NCBI RefSeq assembly: GCF_004361695.1
Contig: NZ_SNVW01000004.1
Coordinates: forward strand, 62,001 to 126,000
From: Curtobacterium flaccumfaciens
GTDB taxonomy: Bacteria > Actinomycetota > Actinomycetes > Actinomycetales > Microbacteriaceae
Length of the DNA: 64,000 bases
Direction: 5' to 3'
Part shown: piece by piece, positions 48,094 through 60,260 of the stretch
Position numbering within the stretch: the first letter of the stretch is position 1
Layout: every line of letters begins with the position of its first letter
Made by a program: the position numbers and the translations under genes
The notes under the pieces: model-generated
Databases searched by the model: none
Told to the model about the DNA's origin: nothing
What the model saw: only the letters and a program-made list of their open reading frames with translations

Positions 48094-49632
48094 ATGTCAC
48101 CGGTGGCAATCACCCCGGAGCACAACCCGCTCCGGCTGCCGACGGATCGTCGACTGAACCGGATCGCGGGACCCAGCACCCTCATCATCTTCGGCGTGAC
48201 GGGCGACCTGTCCCGCAAGAAGCTGATGCCCGCGGTCTACGACCTGGCGAACCGGGGGCTCCTGCCGCCCGGGTTCGCCCTCGTCGGGTTCGCTCGGCGT
48301 GACTGGGAGGACCAAGACTTCTCCCAGCTCGTCCACGACGCCGTCAAGGAGCACTCCCGCACCCCGTTCGACGAGGACGTCTGGCGTCAGCTCGAACAGG
48401 GCATCCGCTTCGTCCAGGGATCGTTCGACGACCCCGAGGCGTTCCGCGAGCTCAAGCGCACCGTCGACGACCTCGACGCGGAGCGCGGCACGCTCGGCAA
48501 CCACGCGTTCTACCTGTCGATCCCGCCGAAGATGTTCCCGGTCGTCACCGAGCAGCTGAAGCTGTCCGGGCTGACCGAGAAGCGCGACGGGTCCTGGAGC
48601 CGTGTGGTCGTCGAGAAGCCCTTCGGCTCCGATCTCCGCACCGCGCGCGAGCTCAACGCGATCGTCGAGAGCGTCTTCGCTCCGGACGACGTGTTCCGCA
48701 TCGACCACTACCTCGGCAAGGAGACCGTCCAGAACCTGCTGACGCTCCGGTTCGCGAATCAGATGTACGAACCCATCTGGAACTCGAACTACGTGGACCA
48801 CGTGCAGATCACGATGGCCGAGGACATCGGCGTCGCCGGACGTGCCGCGTACTACGACGGCATCGGTGCGGCGCGCGACGTCATCCAGAACCACCTGCTG
48901 CAGCTCCTCGCGCTCACCGCGATGGAGGAACCCGTCTCGTTCAAGGCCGCGGACCTCCGCGCCGAGAAGGAGAAGGTGCTGTCGGCGGTGCGGCTCCCCG
49001 CCGACCTCGCGACGTCGACCGCCCGCGGGCAGTACGCCGGCGGATGGCAGGGCGGCGAGAAGGTGCTCGGGTTCCTCGACGAAGCCGGGATGAACCCGGA
49101 GTCAGGCACCGAGACGTACGCGGCGATCAAGCTCGACATCGCCACGCGTCGCTGGCAGGGCGTCCCGTTCTACCTGCGCGCCGGCAAGCGTCTCGGCCGT
49201 CGTGTCACCGAGATCGCGATCGTGTTCAAGCGCGTCCCCGAGGACGTCTACGGCAACACCCAGTCGCCCCTCGGCCAGAACGCGCTCGTCATCCGCGTGC
49301 AGCCGGACGAGGGCGTCACGCTCCGCTTCGGCTCGAAGGTCCCCGGCGTCGGCACCCAGGTGCGCGACGTGACGATGGACTTCGGCTACGGCCACGCGTT
49401 CACCGAGGCGTCCCCCGAGGCGTACGAGCGACTCATCCTCGACGTGCTCCTCGGCGACCCGCCCCTGTTCCCCCGGCACCAAGAGGTGGAGCTGTCCTGG
49501 AAGATCCTCGACCCGATCGAGGAGTTCTGGGCCACGCAGGGCCAGCCCGAGCAGTACCGTCCCGGCACGTGGGGTCCGGCGTCCGCCGATGCCCTGCTCG
49601 CCCGCGACGGCCGGACCTGGAGGCGTCCATGA
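48094..49632 (+). CDS. zwf: Glucose-6-phosphate 1-dehydrogenase
   Basis: A 512-residue enzyme giving 6-phosphogluconolactone and NADPH. The coenzyme motif is FGVTGDLSRKKLMPAVYDLANRGLLP (about 31-56), the active site RIDHYLGKETVQNLLTLRFANQMYEPIWN, and FYLRAGKRLGRRVTEIAIVFKR is conserved. GAAGGAG precedes ATG 48094 at 10 bases. The stop overlaps opcA (ATGA), which encodes its assembly factor. Confidence 0.98.
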   Translation: MSPVAITPEHNPLRLPTDRRLNRIAGPSTLIIFGVTGDLSRKKLMPAVYDLANRGLLPPGFALVGFARRDWEDQDFSQLVHDAVKEHSRTPFDEDVWRQLEQGIRFVQGSFDDPEAFRELKRTVDDLDAERGTLGNHAFYLSIPPKMFPVVTEQLKLSGLTEKRDGSWSRVVVEKPFGSDLRTARELNAIVESVFAPDDVFRIDHYLGKETVQNLLTLRFANQMYEPIWNSNYVDHVQITMAEDIGVAGRAAYYDGIGAARDVIQNHLLQLLALTAMEEPVSFKAADLRAEKEKVLSAVRLPADLATSTARGQYAGGWQGGEKVLGFLDEAGMNPESGTETYAAIKLDIATRRWQGVPFYLRAGKRLGRRVTEIAIVFKRVPEDVYGNTQSPLGQNALVIRVQPDEGVTLRFGSKVPGVGTQVRDVTMDFGYGHAFTEASPEAYERLILDVLLGDPPLFPRHQEVELSWKILDPIEEFWATQGQPEQYRPGTWGPASADALLARDGRTWRRP

Positions 49633-50573
49633 AGATCGACATGCCGAACACCACGGTCTCGAAGATCCAGAAGAAGCTCGTCCACATCCGCGAGGAGGGC
49701 GGCGCCGTCGCCCTCGGTCGTGTCCTGACCCTCATCATCTCGACGGCCCTGGGCCACGAGGAAGAGGCGATCGAGGCCGCGAACGAAGCCTCGCGCGAGC
49801 ACCCGATGCGCGTCATCATCGTGTCGAAGAACGACGGCGACACCAAGTCGCCGGGTCGCCTCGACGCGCAGATCCGAGTCGGCAGCGACGCGGGCGCGAG
49901 CGAGGTCATCGTCCTCCGTGCGTACGGCGAGACCGCGACCGACGAGGAGAGCCTGGTCACGGGCCTCCTGCTGCCGGACGCCCCCGTCGTCGCCTGGTGG
50001 CCGCAGACCGCGCCGGAGCAGCCCTCCGCGTCGGCACTGGGCCGCATCGCCCAGCGCCGGATCACGGACGCCGCCGCGCAGAAGGACCCGAACGGCGCGA
50101 TCGAGGCCCTCGGCGCCTCGTACGTGCCGGGCGACACCGACTTCGCGTGGACCCGTCTCACCCTGTGGCGGAACCAGCTCGCCGCGGCGCTCGACCAGCC
50201 GCCGTACGAGCCGGTCACCGCGGTCGAGGTCTCCGGGGCGTACGACAGCCCGTCGACGATCCTCCTCGCCGCGTGGCTGCAGCTGCAGCTCGAGGTGCCC
50301 GTGTCGGTCGTCACGTCGCCGCGGGCGACCGGGTCGAGCGGCATCCACGGCGTGAAGCTCGTGCGCGAGTCCGGCACCATCGAGCTCGAGCGGTCCCTGG
50401 TGGACGTCGCGACGCTCTCGATGCCCGGGCAGCCGACGCACGACCTGTCGCTGCCGCGCCGCAACCTGCGCGACTGCCTGGCCGAGGAACTCCGTAGACT
50501 CGACCCGGACGTCCTCTTCGGAGACGTCGTCAAGCACGGGGTGCCGCAGCTGCGCGAGTCGATCGCCGGCTGA
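49629..50573 (+). CDS. opcA: Glucose-6-phosphate dehydrogenase assembly protein OpcA
   Basis: A 314-residue OpcA-family protein needed for activity of the zwf product in actinobacteria and cyanobacteria. The block MPNTTVSKIQKKLVHIREEGGAVALGRVLTLII is the family N-terminus; GLLLPDAPVVAWWPQTAPE and DTDFAWTRLTLWRNQLAAALDQPPYEPV are also characteristic. Four-base overlap with zwf implies translational coupling. A hairpin with 15-bp arms follows the gene. Confidence 0.96.
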   Translation: MKIDMPNTTVSKIQKKLVHIREEGGAVALGRVLTLIISTALGHEEEAIEAANEASREHPMRVIIVSKNDGDTKSPGRLDAQIRVGSDAGASEVIVLRAYGETATDEESLVTGLLLPDAPVVAWWPQTAPEQPSASALGRIAQRRITDAAAQKDPNGAIEALGASYVPGDTDFAWTRLTLWRNQLAAALDQPPYEPVTAVEVSGAYDSPSTILLAAWLQLQLEVPVSVVTSPRATGSSGIHGVKLVRESGTIELERSLVDVATLSMPGQPTHDLSLPRRNLRDCLAEELRRLDPDVLFGDVVKHGVPQLRESIAG

Positions 50574-50583
50574 CACACCCCAC

Positions 50584-50630
50584 ACGACCGGCCGGTCCCG
50601 CTCGCCCGAGCACCAGGACCGGCCGGTCGT
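50584..50630. terminator. Hairpin between opcA and pgl
   Basis: Perfect 15-bp arms ACGACCGGCCGGTCC (50584-50598) and complement (50616-50630) around a 17-base loop, 11 bases past the opcA stop. It may attenuate transcription into pgl or protect the upstream mRNA end. Confidence 0.7.
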
Positions 50631-50683
50631 TCGGACCGAAGGCGGTCCTCGCACCGATGGGCCGCCACGAACACGGGAGTCAC

Positions 50684-51454
50684 GTGACCAACGAACGGCG
50701 GGTGCTGGTGCACCCGGACAAGCAGGCCCTCGGCGCTTCGGTCGCCGCACGCTTCATCACGAAGATCATCGACGTGCTGGACGAGCAGGAGCGCGCGGAC
50801 ATCGCCATCAGCGGTGGCTCGGTGTCGTCGCTCGTCCTCGCCGCCATCGGCCAGTCGCAGGCTCGCGAGAGCGTGGACTGGTCGAAGGTGCACGTGTGGT
50901 GGGTCGACGAGCGCTGGGTCCCGGCGGGCGATGCCGATCGCAACATCACCGGCACGCAGACGGACTTCTTCGACCACGTCGACATCCCGGAGTCGAACAT
51001 CCACCCGATCGCCGCGTCCGACGCGGGGATCACCATCGACGAGGCCGCCGCGCAGTACGAGCGCGAGCTGCAGGACGCCGCCCCCGAGGGCGCGGTCGCT
51101 CCGCGGTTCGACATCACGCTGCTCGGCGTCGGCCCGGACGGCCACACCGCGTCGCTGTTCCCCGAGTTCCCGCAGCTCGAGGTCACCGACCGTGCGGTCC
51201 TGTCGGTCGACGACTCCCCCAAGCCGCCGCCGCAGCGCCTGACGCTCACCTTCCCGGTGATCAACGCGTCGCAGCGGGTGTGGGTCATCCTCTCCGGTGC
51301 CGAGAAGGCGTCCGTCCTCGGGCTCGCGCTCGCGGGTGCCGCCGTCGACGAGGTCCCGGTCGGGGGCGTCCAGGGGCGCAAGCGCACCGTGTTCTTCGTC
51401 GACCAGGACGCCGCGCGCGACGTCCCCGAGAACCTCATCGCGTCGACCTACTAG
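50684..51454 (+). CDS. pgl: 6-phosphogluconolactonase
   Basis: A 256-residue DevB/Pgl enzyme hydrolysing 6-phosphogluconolactone to 6-phosphogluconate. Motifs are ADIAISGGSVSSLVLAAI, VHVWWVDERWVPAGDADRNITGTQTDFF and FDITLLGVGPDGHTASLFPEFPQL. GTG 50684 follows GGGAG; an in-frame ATG at 50657 is possible. Last gene of the operon; a perfect palindrome follows 14 bases after the stop. Confidence 0.94.
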   Translation: MTNERRVLVHPDKQALGASVAARFITKIIDVLDEQERADIAISGGSVSSLVLAAIGQSQARESVDWSKVHVWWVDERWVPAGDADRNITGTQTDFFDHVDIPESNIHPIAASDAGITIDEAAAQYERELQDAAPEGAVAPRFDITLLGVGPDGHTASLFPEFPQLEVTDRAVLSVDDSPKPPPQRLTLTFPVINASQRVWVILSGAEKASVLGLALAGAAVDEVPVGGVQGRKRTVFFVDQDAARDVPENLIASTY

Positions 51455-51468
51455 ACGCGACTGCATTC

Positions 51469-51512
51469 CGGACGGGAGGCGCGGTGCCAGCTGGCACCGC
51501 GCCTCCCGTCCG
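51469..51512. repeat. 44-bp perfect palindrome, copy 2 of the 40-bp family
   Basis: Symmetric about 51490/51491. The inner 40 bp (51471-51510) is identical to copies at 35666-35705 and 55879-55918. It lies directly downstream of pgl, convergent with rbpA. Confidence 0.95.
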
Positions 51513-51575
51513 TCTGTCGGTCGCGTCTCGGGCCGCGCGCCCGAACGCGAGACGCCAGGCGCGAGGCGCCAGGCG

Positions 51576-51834
51576 CGAGGTCGCGCGATCTGCCGCCCGC
51601 GCGGCGTGCGCGCGGCAGTTCGTGCGACCTCGGCGGAACGCGCGCGGCGCGTCGTGCAACCGCGACGATGCGGGAGCGGCGCGGCGCGGCGCCTCGCCGC
51701 GAGGTCGCACGATCGGCCGCCGCCACCGCACCCCTCGCCCCGCGAGGTCGCACGATCTGCCGCCGGCACCGCCTTCGGGCGGCAGATCGTGCGACCTCGG
51801 CGGAACGCATGCGGCGTGTTGTGCCACCTCGTGC
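51576..51834. repeat. Duplicated hairpin element (CGAGGTCGCACGATCTGCCG)
   Basis: Copy A (51576-51632) has 21-bp arms with two mismatches; copy B has perfect 22-bp arms (51743-51764 and 51778-51799) around a 13-base loop. A half-copy of the left arm is at about 51699-51722. Each full copy is followed by a related tail beginning CGGCGGAACGC. With the palindrome at 51469 this fills the 479-bp gap between pgl and rbpA; no gene is seen. Confidence 0.85.
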
Positions 51835-51878
51835 GACCGGACGCACGCACCGACCGGACTGACCGAACGCACGCACGA

Positions 51879-51914
51879 CGAAGGCCCCCGCACCTGAGGG
51901 TGCGGGGGCCTTCG
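51879..51914 (-). terminator. Terminator of the secG-rbpA end
   Basis: Perfect 16-bp arms CGAAGGCCCCCGCACC and complement around TGAG, 20 bases past the rbpA stop. Confidence 0.85.
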
Positions 51915-51933
51915 TGACGTTCGGTGCGCGAGC

Positions 51934-52296
51934 CTACTTCGCTGCGGTCCCGCGACGCTGCCGGAGCTGCTGGAGCGCGTCCTCGAGGAGCTGTGCCGCT
52001 TCTTCCTCGGTGCGACGCTCCTTCACGTACGCGAGGTGCGTCTTGTAGGGCTCGGTCTTGGAGACCACGGGCGGGTTCTCCTTGTCACGACCAGCCGGGA
52101 GGCCGGTCGACGGCGAGTCCACCGTCTCCGGGATCTCTTCGTCAGGAAGACCGGCGGCGAAGTACCGCACGACCTCGTTACCGAGGGCGTCCCAGTAGGA
52201 GATCGCCACCCGCTCGGCCTGGACCCCTCGGTCCTGCTCCCCCATCGGGCCCGCGCCGACGCGCGAACCCCGGATTGCACTGCCTCCGCTTGCCAT
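51934..52296 (-). CDS. rbpA: RNA polymerase-binding protein RbpA
   Basis: A 120-residue actinobacteria-specific transcription factor that binds RNA polymerase and group 1/2 sigma factors and stabilises the open complex. The N-terminus AIRGSRVGAGPMGEQDRGVQAERVAISYWDALGNEVVRYFA matches the core domain and YKTHLAYVKERRTEEEAAQLLEDALQQLRQRRG the basic linker plus sigma-interaction domain. The zinc-binding Cys residues of the Streptomyces protein are absent, as in mycobacterial-type or Microbacteriaceae RbpA. It starts three bases after secG ends and is followed by a strong terminator. Confidence 0.93.
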   Translation of the reverse strand: MASGGSAIRGSRVGAGPMGEQDRGVQAERVAISYWDALGNEVVRYFAAGLPDEEIPETVDSPSTGLPAGRDKENPPVVSKTEPYKTHLAYVKERRTEEEAAQLLEDALQQLRQRRGTAAK

Positions 52297-52299
52297 GGA

Positions 52300-52551
52300 T
52301 CAGCTCCCCGCCGTGAACTTGTTGATGAGACCGAGCACGATGATGGACACGATCCAGACCAGACCGAGGATCACCGTGATGCGGTTGAGGTTTCGCTCGG
52401 CGACGCCGGACGCCCCGAGGTTGCTCGTCACGCCGCCGCCGAACATGTCGGAGAGGCCGCCACCGCGGCCCTTGTGCAGCAGGATGAGGAGCGTGAGCAG
52501 GAGGCTCGTGATTGCGAGCAGGACCTGCAGCACGACGGAGAGAATCGCCAC
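52300..52551 (-). CDS. secG: Preprotein translocase subunit SecG
   Basis: An 83-residue membrane protein with two helices (ILSVVLQVLLAITSLLLTLLILLH and ITVILGLVWIVSIIVLGLINKF) and the conserved cytoplasmic loop KGRGGGLSDMFGGGVTSNLGASGVAERNLNR of SecG, an accessory subunit of SecYEG. The start is GTG. In actinobacteria secG regularly follows tpiA, as here. Confidence 0.97.
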   Translation of the reverse strand: MAILSVVLQVLLAITSLLLTLLILLHKGRGGGLSDMFGGGVTSNLGASGVAERNLNRITVILGLVWIVSIIVLGLINKFTAGS

Positions 52552-52628
52552 GACGTACCTTTCGTGTCAGTCAGCCATCCGAGTATACCGGCCAGGTGGT
52601 CGGCCGAGGTTCCCCGGGCTGGGCGTGG

Positions 52629-52661
52629 CACAGGCCGGCCGCACGGAGCGACCGGCCTGTG
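52629..52661 (-). terminator. Hairpin after tpiA
   Basis: Perfect 10-bp arms CACAGGCCGG and complement around a 13-base loop, starting 10 bases past the tpiA stop and ahead of secG. Confidence 0.55.
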
Positions 52662-52670
52662 ACCGGTGGA

Positions 52671-53446
52671 TCAGAGTCCGACGTGCTGCCGGAAGCGCGC
52701 GATGGCCGCGAACTCCTGCACGTCGAGCGAGGCGCCACCGACGAGCGCGCCGTCGATGTCGGGCTCGCGGAGGAAGCCCGCGATGTTGCCGGACTTGACC
52801 GAGCCGCCGTAGAGCACCCGGGTCGCCGCAGCCGCTTCGTCGCCCCATGCCGCGGCGATCCCGCGACGCAGTGCCGCGCACTCGTCCTGGGCCTGCTCGG
52901 CCGTGGCAGCCTGGCCGGAGCCGATGGCCCAGACGGGCTCGTACGCGACGACGATCTCGGACGGCTTCACCGTGTCGAGCACGACCTGCAGCTGCTCGAC
53001 GGGCACGACGCCGGCGCCGCGCTCCTCGCGCTGCGCACCGGTCTCGCCGACGCAGACCACCGGCACGAGGCCGTGCTTGACGGCTGCGGCGGTCTTCGCG
53101 GCGACGACCTCGTCGGTCTCGCCGTGCAGCGTGCGCCGCTCGGAGTGCCCGACGATGACGTACTGCGCGTCGAGTGCCGCGAGGAACGCTCCGGAGACGT
53201 CGCCGGTGTAAGCACCGGAGTCGTACTGGGAGAGGTCCTGCGCGCCGAAGCGGATCGGCAGCTTGTCGGCCGAGATGAGCGTCTGCACGCTGCGGAGGTC
53301 CGTGAAGGGCGGGAACACCGCGACCTCGACGTCGTCGAAGTCGTGGCGGGCGTCCTTCAGGGTCCACGCGAGCTTCTGCACCGTGGCGATCGCCTGCAGG
53401 TGGTCGAGATTCATCTTCCAGTTGCCGGCGATGAGGGGCGTGCGGC

Positions 53447-53450
<4 letters not shown>
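52671..53450 (-). CDS. tpiA: Triosephosphate isomerase
   Basis: A 259-residue TIM-barrel enzyme interconverting dihydroxyacetone phosphate and glyceraldehyde-3-phosphate. Lys is in IAGNWKMN, His in [10 protein letters not shown] and the catalytic Glu in [29 protein letters not shown] and [10 protein letters not shown] bind phosphate. The ATG overlaps the pgk stop (ATGA). Confidence 0.98.
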
Positions 53451-54664
<1,214 letters not shown>

Positions 54665-54667
54665 GTG

Positions 54668-55939
<1,272 letters not shown>

Positions 55940-56920
55940 TCAGGCGCCCTCGAGCTCCTCGGGGACGCTCGCCTCGGTACCCGGGATGCCGAGGTCGGAC
56001 GCGCGCTTGTCGGCCATTGCGAGCAGACGGCGGATGCGCCCCGCGATGGCGTCCTTCGTCATGGGCGGATCGGCGTGCTGACCGAGCTCGTCGAGCGACG
56101 CGTCACGGTGCTGCAGGCGGAGCGAGCCGGCGTACTGGAGGTGGTCCGGGACCTCGTCGCCGAGGATCTCGAGCGCACGCTCGACCCGTGCGCACGCGGC
56201 GACGGCAGCCTGCGCGGAGCGGCGGAGGTTCGCGTCGTCGAAGTTGACCAGGCGGTTGGCGGTGGCGCGGACCTCGCGGCGCTGGCGCATCTCCTCCCAC
56301 TCGGCGGTGGTGCGGGCGGCACCCATCACGGTGAGCATCTGCCCGATGGCCTCGCCGTCGCGGATGACCACGCGGTGCACGCCACGGACCTCGCGGCCCT
56401 TCGCGGCGATCCCGAGCCGGGAGGCGGCCCCGACGAGGGCCATGGCGGCCTCGTTGCCGGGGCAGGTGACCTCGAGCGCGGCGGCACGACCGGGGTCGGT
56501 CAGGGTGCCGGCGGCGAGGAACGCACCGCGCCAGATCGCGGCGAGGTCCTCGCGGTTGCCGGTCGTGAGCCGGTTCGGGAGGCCCCGGACCGGGCGACGA
56601 CGGGCGTCCATCAGACCGGTCTGCCGGGCGAGGGTCTCCCCCGCCTCGAGCACGCGCACCAGGTACCGGGTGCCACGACGGGCGGACGCGGACGACCCCA
56701 CCGACGCCTCGCTCCGCACGCCGTACAGCTCGGCGAGGTCCTTCCGCACGCGGTGGACGATGATCCGGGTGTCGAGCTCGACCTCGACGGCGATCCTGCC
56801 CGAGATGACGTGCAGGCCGCCCGCGAACCGCAGGATGGTCGCCAGTTCGGCGGCGCGGACCGTGTTGCGGTTCACGACGACCCGGGCCAGTTCGTCCTTG
56901 ACCTCGGCAGTCAACGGCAC
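55940..56920 (-). CDS. whiA: DNA-binding protein WhiA
   Basis: A 326-residue protein with two LAGLIDADG-like domains and a C-terminal HTH, homologous to the sporulation regulator WhiA of Streptomyces and conserved in non-sporulating Gram-positives. [75 protein letters not shown] and [38 protein letters not shown] are typical. The start is GTG. It follows rapZ after 75 bases, without the yvcK gene usually found between them. Confidence 0.96.
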   Translation of the reverse strand: MPLTAEVKDELARVVVNRNTVRAAELATILRFAGGLHVISGRIAVEVELDTRIIVHRVRKDLAELYGVRSEASVGSSASARRGTRYLVRVLEAGETLARQTGLMDARRRPVRGLPNRLTTGNREDLAAIWRGAFLAAGTLTDPGRAAALEVTCPGNEAAMALVGAASRLGIAAKGREVRGVHRVVIRDGEAIGQMLTVMGAARTTAEWEEMRQRREVRATANRLVNFDDANLRRSAQAAVAACARVERALEILGDEVPDHLQYAGSLRLQHRDASLDELGQHADPPMTKDAIAGRIRRLLAMADKRASDLGIPGTEASVPEELEGA

Positions 56921-56995
56921 AGCATCATTCCTAACGTTTCTTCTGGTGGGGTCCGCGTGCCCGGCGCACGTCGTGTGGAGCGGCCGGAGGGACGG

Positions 56996-57898
56996 TCACT
57001 CCCGGCCGAGATCTCGGTTCTTCACACGCACGGCGACGCCAGGCATCCCGCGGAGGATGTTCGCCAACTCGGCGACGATGGCGACCGAGCGGTGCTTCCC
57101 GCCGGTACAGCCGATGGCGATCGTAGCGTGTCTTTTGTTCTCGCGCTGGTACCCCTCGAAGACCGGCTCGAGCACGGAGGCGTAGCGGTCCACGAACGGA
57201 CGGGCTCCGGGCTGGGCGAGCACGTAGTCCGAGACGGGCTTGTCGAGGCCGGTGTGCGGGCGCAGTTCCGGCACCCAGTACGGGTTCGGCAGGAACCGCA
57301 CGTCGGCGACCATGTCGGCGTCGGCGGGGAGTCCGTACTTGAACCCGAAGCTCATGAGCGTCACCTGGACGCCGACGAAGTGGTCGTCGGCGAAGCGCTC
57401 GGTGACGGCGTTCGCGAGCTGGTGGATGTTGAGGTCCGAGGTGTCGATGACGAGGTCGGACGCCTCGCGCAGCGCGGAGAGCCGGGCGCGCTCACGGGCG
57501 ATGCCGTCGAGCAGCGTGCCCTCGGCCTGCAGCGGGTGCGGTCGCCGAACCTGCTCGAACCGCCGCACGAGGACGGCGTCGGTGGCCTCGAGGAAGAGCA
57601 CGCGGACCCGCGCCGAGGTCGTGGACCGGACCTGCTCGACCGCCTGCTCGGGGTCCGTGAAGAACCGGCCACCGCGGACGTCGACCACCGTGGCGATCTT
57701 GGGGATCTTCTCACCCGCGCGGTCGGCGAGCTCGGTCAGCGGTGCGAGCATCTGGGTCGGCAGGTTGTCGACCACGTACCAGCCGAGGTCCTCGAGCGCC
57801 TTGCCGACGGTCGACCGCCCGGCCCCGGACATGCCGGTGACGATGAGGATGTCGTGCTGCTGCGGCGATCGGGTCGATGCCTGGTCGCTGTCGCTCAT
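56996..57898 (-). CDS. rapZ: RapZ/YvcJ-family P-loop nucleotide-binding protein
   Basis: A 300-residue protein with Walker A GMSGAGRS (Arg in place of the usual Lys, common in this family), [69 protein letters not shown] and [20 protein letters not shown]. In E. coli RapZ is an RNase E adaptor sensing amino-sugar precursors; in Gram-positives the role is less clear. It belongs to the conserved uvrC-rapZ-whiA cluster. Confidence 0.95.
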   Translation of the reverse strand: MSDSDQASTRSPQQHDILIVTGMSGAGRSTVGKALEDLGWYVVDNLPTQMLAPLTELADRAGEKIPKIATVVDVRGGRFFTDPEQAVEQVRSTTSARVRVLFLEATDAVLVRRFEQVRRPHPLQAEGTLLDGIARERARLSALREASDLVIDTSDLNIHQLANAVTERFADDHFVGVQVTLMSFGFKYGLPADADMVADVRFLPNPYWVPELRPHTGLDKPVSDYVLAQPGARPFVDRYASVLEPVFEGYQRENKRHATIAIGCTGGKHRSVAIVAELANILRGMPGVAVRVKNRDLGRE

Positions 57899-58124
57899 CG
57901 GGCGCTCCCACTCATCGGTCGCTGCCGCTCATCGGTCGCTCATCGGTCACAGTCGGCCATCGGCGCTGTCGGTCATCGGCGCTGTCCGTCATGCGGTGCG
58001 GGCTCTGGCGGTGGCGGTCATCTGGGAGTGGGCTCCGTCGTGGCGGCCCGGGCGCGTCGCCCGGGGGAGGTCTCGGCTGCGGTCAAGGGTATCCCCCGGC
58101 GGCGGACGGGAGGCGCGGATTCCG
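57899..58124. other. uvrC-rapZ spacer with short repeats
   Basis: CTCATCGGTCGCT-like and TCGGTCATCGGCGCTG-like units recur at about 57908-57995. A half-copy of the GGAGGCGCGG palindrome is at about 58103-58117. No gene is seen. Confidence 0.5.
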
Positions 58125-60260
58125 TCACGACGGGAGCTCCGGACCACCGGCGGTCACCTGTGGCAGCCGCGCTGGGTCTCCGGGGAGGGTCTCGGCACCC
58201 TGCGGGGCCGACACCGCTCCAGGCGCGCTGGTGGTGGCGTCGAGCGCGCTGTCGGGCGCGCTGGTGGCGGCGTCGGACGTGCTGCCGGGTGCGCTGGTGG
58301 CAGCGTCGGGCGCGCTGCTGGCGGCGTCGGGCGCGCTCGTCGGGGTCGGGCCGACGGGTGCGCTCGTGGGGGTCTGCTGCAGCTTCGTGACGACCGCCGC
58401 GGCGGTGGCGGGACCGACGCCGGGGACCTCGCCGATCTCGTCCGCCGTCGCCTCGCGCAGCCGCGCGACCGAACCGAAGTGCTTCAGGAGCGCGTTCACG
58501 CGACTCGGGCCGAGTCCGGGGATCTCGGACAACTGCGAGCGGACGTCGCGCTTCCGACGGGTCCGCTGGTGGGTGATCGCGAACCGGTGTGCCTCGTCGC
58601 GGATGCGCTGGATGAGGAACAGCGCCTCGGAGTTGCGGGGCAGGATGACCGGGAAGTCGTCGTCCGGCAGCCAGAGTTCCTCGAGGCGCTTGGCGATGCC
58701 GACGAGGGCGATGTCGTGCACCCCGGCCTCGTCCATGGCCCGCTTCGCCGCCTGCACCTGCGGCTGGCCGCCGTCGACGATGAGCAGCTGCGGGCGGTAC
58801 GCGAACCGCTTCGTCGGCTTCGACCCCTCGACGACCTCGTCGCTCGTGACGTCGGGGACGTCCGGCACGGTGGCGTCCTCGTCGAGACGGGCCAGGCGTC
58901 GCGAGAGCACCTGGTACATGCTGTCGGTGTCGTCGGTGGTCTCGGCGATCGTGTAGCGGCGGTACTGGTCCTTGCGGGGCAGTCCGTCCTCGAACACCAC
59001 CATCGACGCGACGACGTTCGTACCCTGCAGGTGCGAGATGTCGTAGCACTCCATCCGGAGCGGCGCCTCGGTCATGCCGAGGGCGTCCTGGATGTCGGCC
59101 AGGGCGGCGGACCGCGTCGTGTAGTCGGCGGAGCGCTTGGTCTTGTAGAGCATGAGCGCCTGCGCCGCGTTCTGGGCTGCCGTGCGGGCGAGCCCGGCGC
59201 GGTCGCCGCGCTGGGCGGTGCTGAGCTTCGTGCCGCGTCCGCCGCGGCGCTCGCTGAGCCACTGCTGGAGCGCTTCGGCGTCCTCGGGGAGCTCGGGCAC
59301 CACGACCTCGCGCGGGGGCTCTTCCGTGGTGGCGTACTGCCCCTGGACGATCTGCTCGACGAGGTCGCCCGTCGAGATGTCGAGCTCCTTGTCGACGACC
59401 CAGCCGCGGACACCACGGATGCGGCCGCCCCGCACCGAGAACAGCTGCACGGCCGCCGCCAGCTCGTCCTCGGCGATGCCGAACAGGTCGAGGTCCACGG
59501 AGTCGCGGAGGACGACGGCCGACTTCTCGAGCACGGCCTCGAGCGCGCCGACCTGGTCGCGGAACTTCGCTGCCTGCTCGTACTGCATCGCGTCGGCCGA
59601 GGCGGCCATCCGCTGCCGCAGCTGCGTGATCACGCGGCGGTCGTAGCTCGCCATGAAGCGGACGAACTCCTCGACCAGCACCCGGTGCTCGGCGATCGTG
59701 ACCTTCTGCGAACACGGACCACCGCACTTGCCGATCTGCCCCGGGAAGCACGGCTTGCCCGTCTGCATCGCCTTCTTGTACGACGAGTCCGAACAGGTGC
59801 GGATCGGGAACACCTTGATCATCAGGTCGATGGTGTCGTGCACCGCCCAGATCTTCGGGTACGGACCGAAGTACTTCGCGCCCTTGATCTTCCGGTTCCG
59901 CGTGACCATCACCCGCGGGCTCTCCTCGCCCAGGGTGATCGCCATGTACGGGTACGACTTGTCGTCGCGGAACTTGACGTTGAACGGCGGATCGAACTCC
60001 TTGATCCACGTGTACTCGAGCTGCAGCGCCTCGATCTCGGAGCCGACGGTGGTCCACTCGACGCTGCGTGCCGTCAGGACCATCCGCCGGGTGCGTTCGT
60101 GCAGCGTCGGTAGCGGTGCGAAGTAGTTGCTCAGCCGGGCGCGGAGGTTCTTCGCCTTGCCGACGTAGAGCACCCGGCCGGCTTCGTCACGCCACCGGTA
60201 GACGCCCGGGTCGGTCGGGATGTCCCCCGCCTTCGGACGCCACGAGACGGTGTTCGCCAC
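58125..60260 (-). CDS. uvrC: Excinuclease ABC subunit C
   Basis: A 711-residue nuclease making both incisions in nucleotide excision repair. The GIY-YIG domain ([27 protein letters not shown]) is at about 19-45, the UVR domain ([19 protein letters not shown]) at about 220, the RNase H-like nuclease domain in the middle ([35 protein letters not shown]) and tandem HhH motifs at about 580-630. After residue 630 an 80-residue Ser/Ala/Pro/Thr repeat tail ([20 protein letters not shown] type) follows that the family lacks. The GTG start touches the uvrA stop with no gap. Confidence 0.96.
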   Translation of the reverse strand: MANTVSWRPKAGDIPTDPGVYRWRDEAGRVLYVGKAKNLRARLSNYFAPLPTLHERTRRMVLTARSVEWTTVGSEIEALQLEYTWIKEFDPPFNVKFRDDKSYPYMAITLGEESPRVMVTRNRKIKGAKYFGPYPKIWAVHDTIDLMIKVFPIRTCSDSSYKKAMQTGKPCFPGQIGKCGGPCSQKVTIAEHRVLVEEFVRFMASYDRRVITQLRQRMAASADAMQYEQAAKFRDQVGALEAVLEKSAVVLRDSVDLDLFGIAEDELAAAVQLFSVRGGRIRGVRGWVVDKELDISTGDLVEQIVQGQYATTEEPPREVVVPELPEDAEALQQWLSERRGGRGTKLSTAQRGDRAGLARTAAQNAAQALMLYKTKRSADYTTRSAALADIQDALGMTEAPLRMECYDISHLQGTNVVASMVVFEDGLPRKDQYRRYTIAETTDDTDSMYQVLSRRLARLDEDATVPDVPDVTSDEVVEGSKPTKRFAYRPQLLIVDGGQPQVQAAKRAMDEAGVHDIALVGIAKRLEELWLPDDDFPVILPRNSEALFLIQRIRDEAHRFAITHQRTRRKRDVRSQLSEIPGLGPSRVNALLKHFGSVARLREATADEIGEVPGVGPATAAAVVTKLQQTPTSAPVGPTPTSAPDAASSAPDAATSAPGSTSDAATSAPDSALDATTSAPGAVSAPQGAETLPGDPARLPQVTAGGPELPS

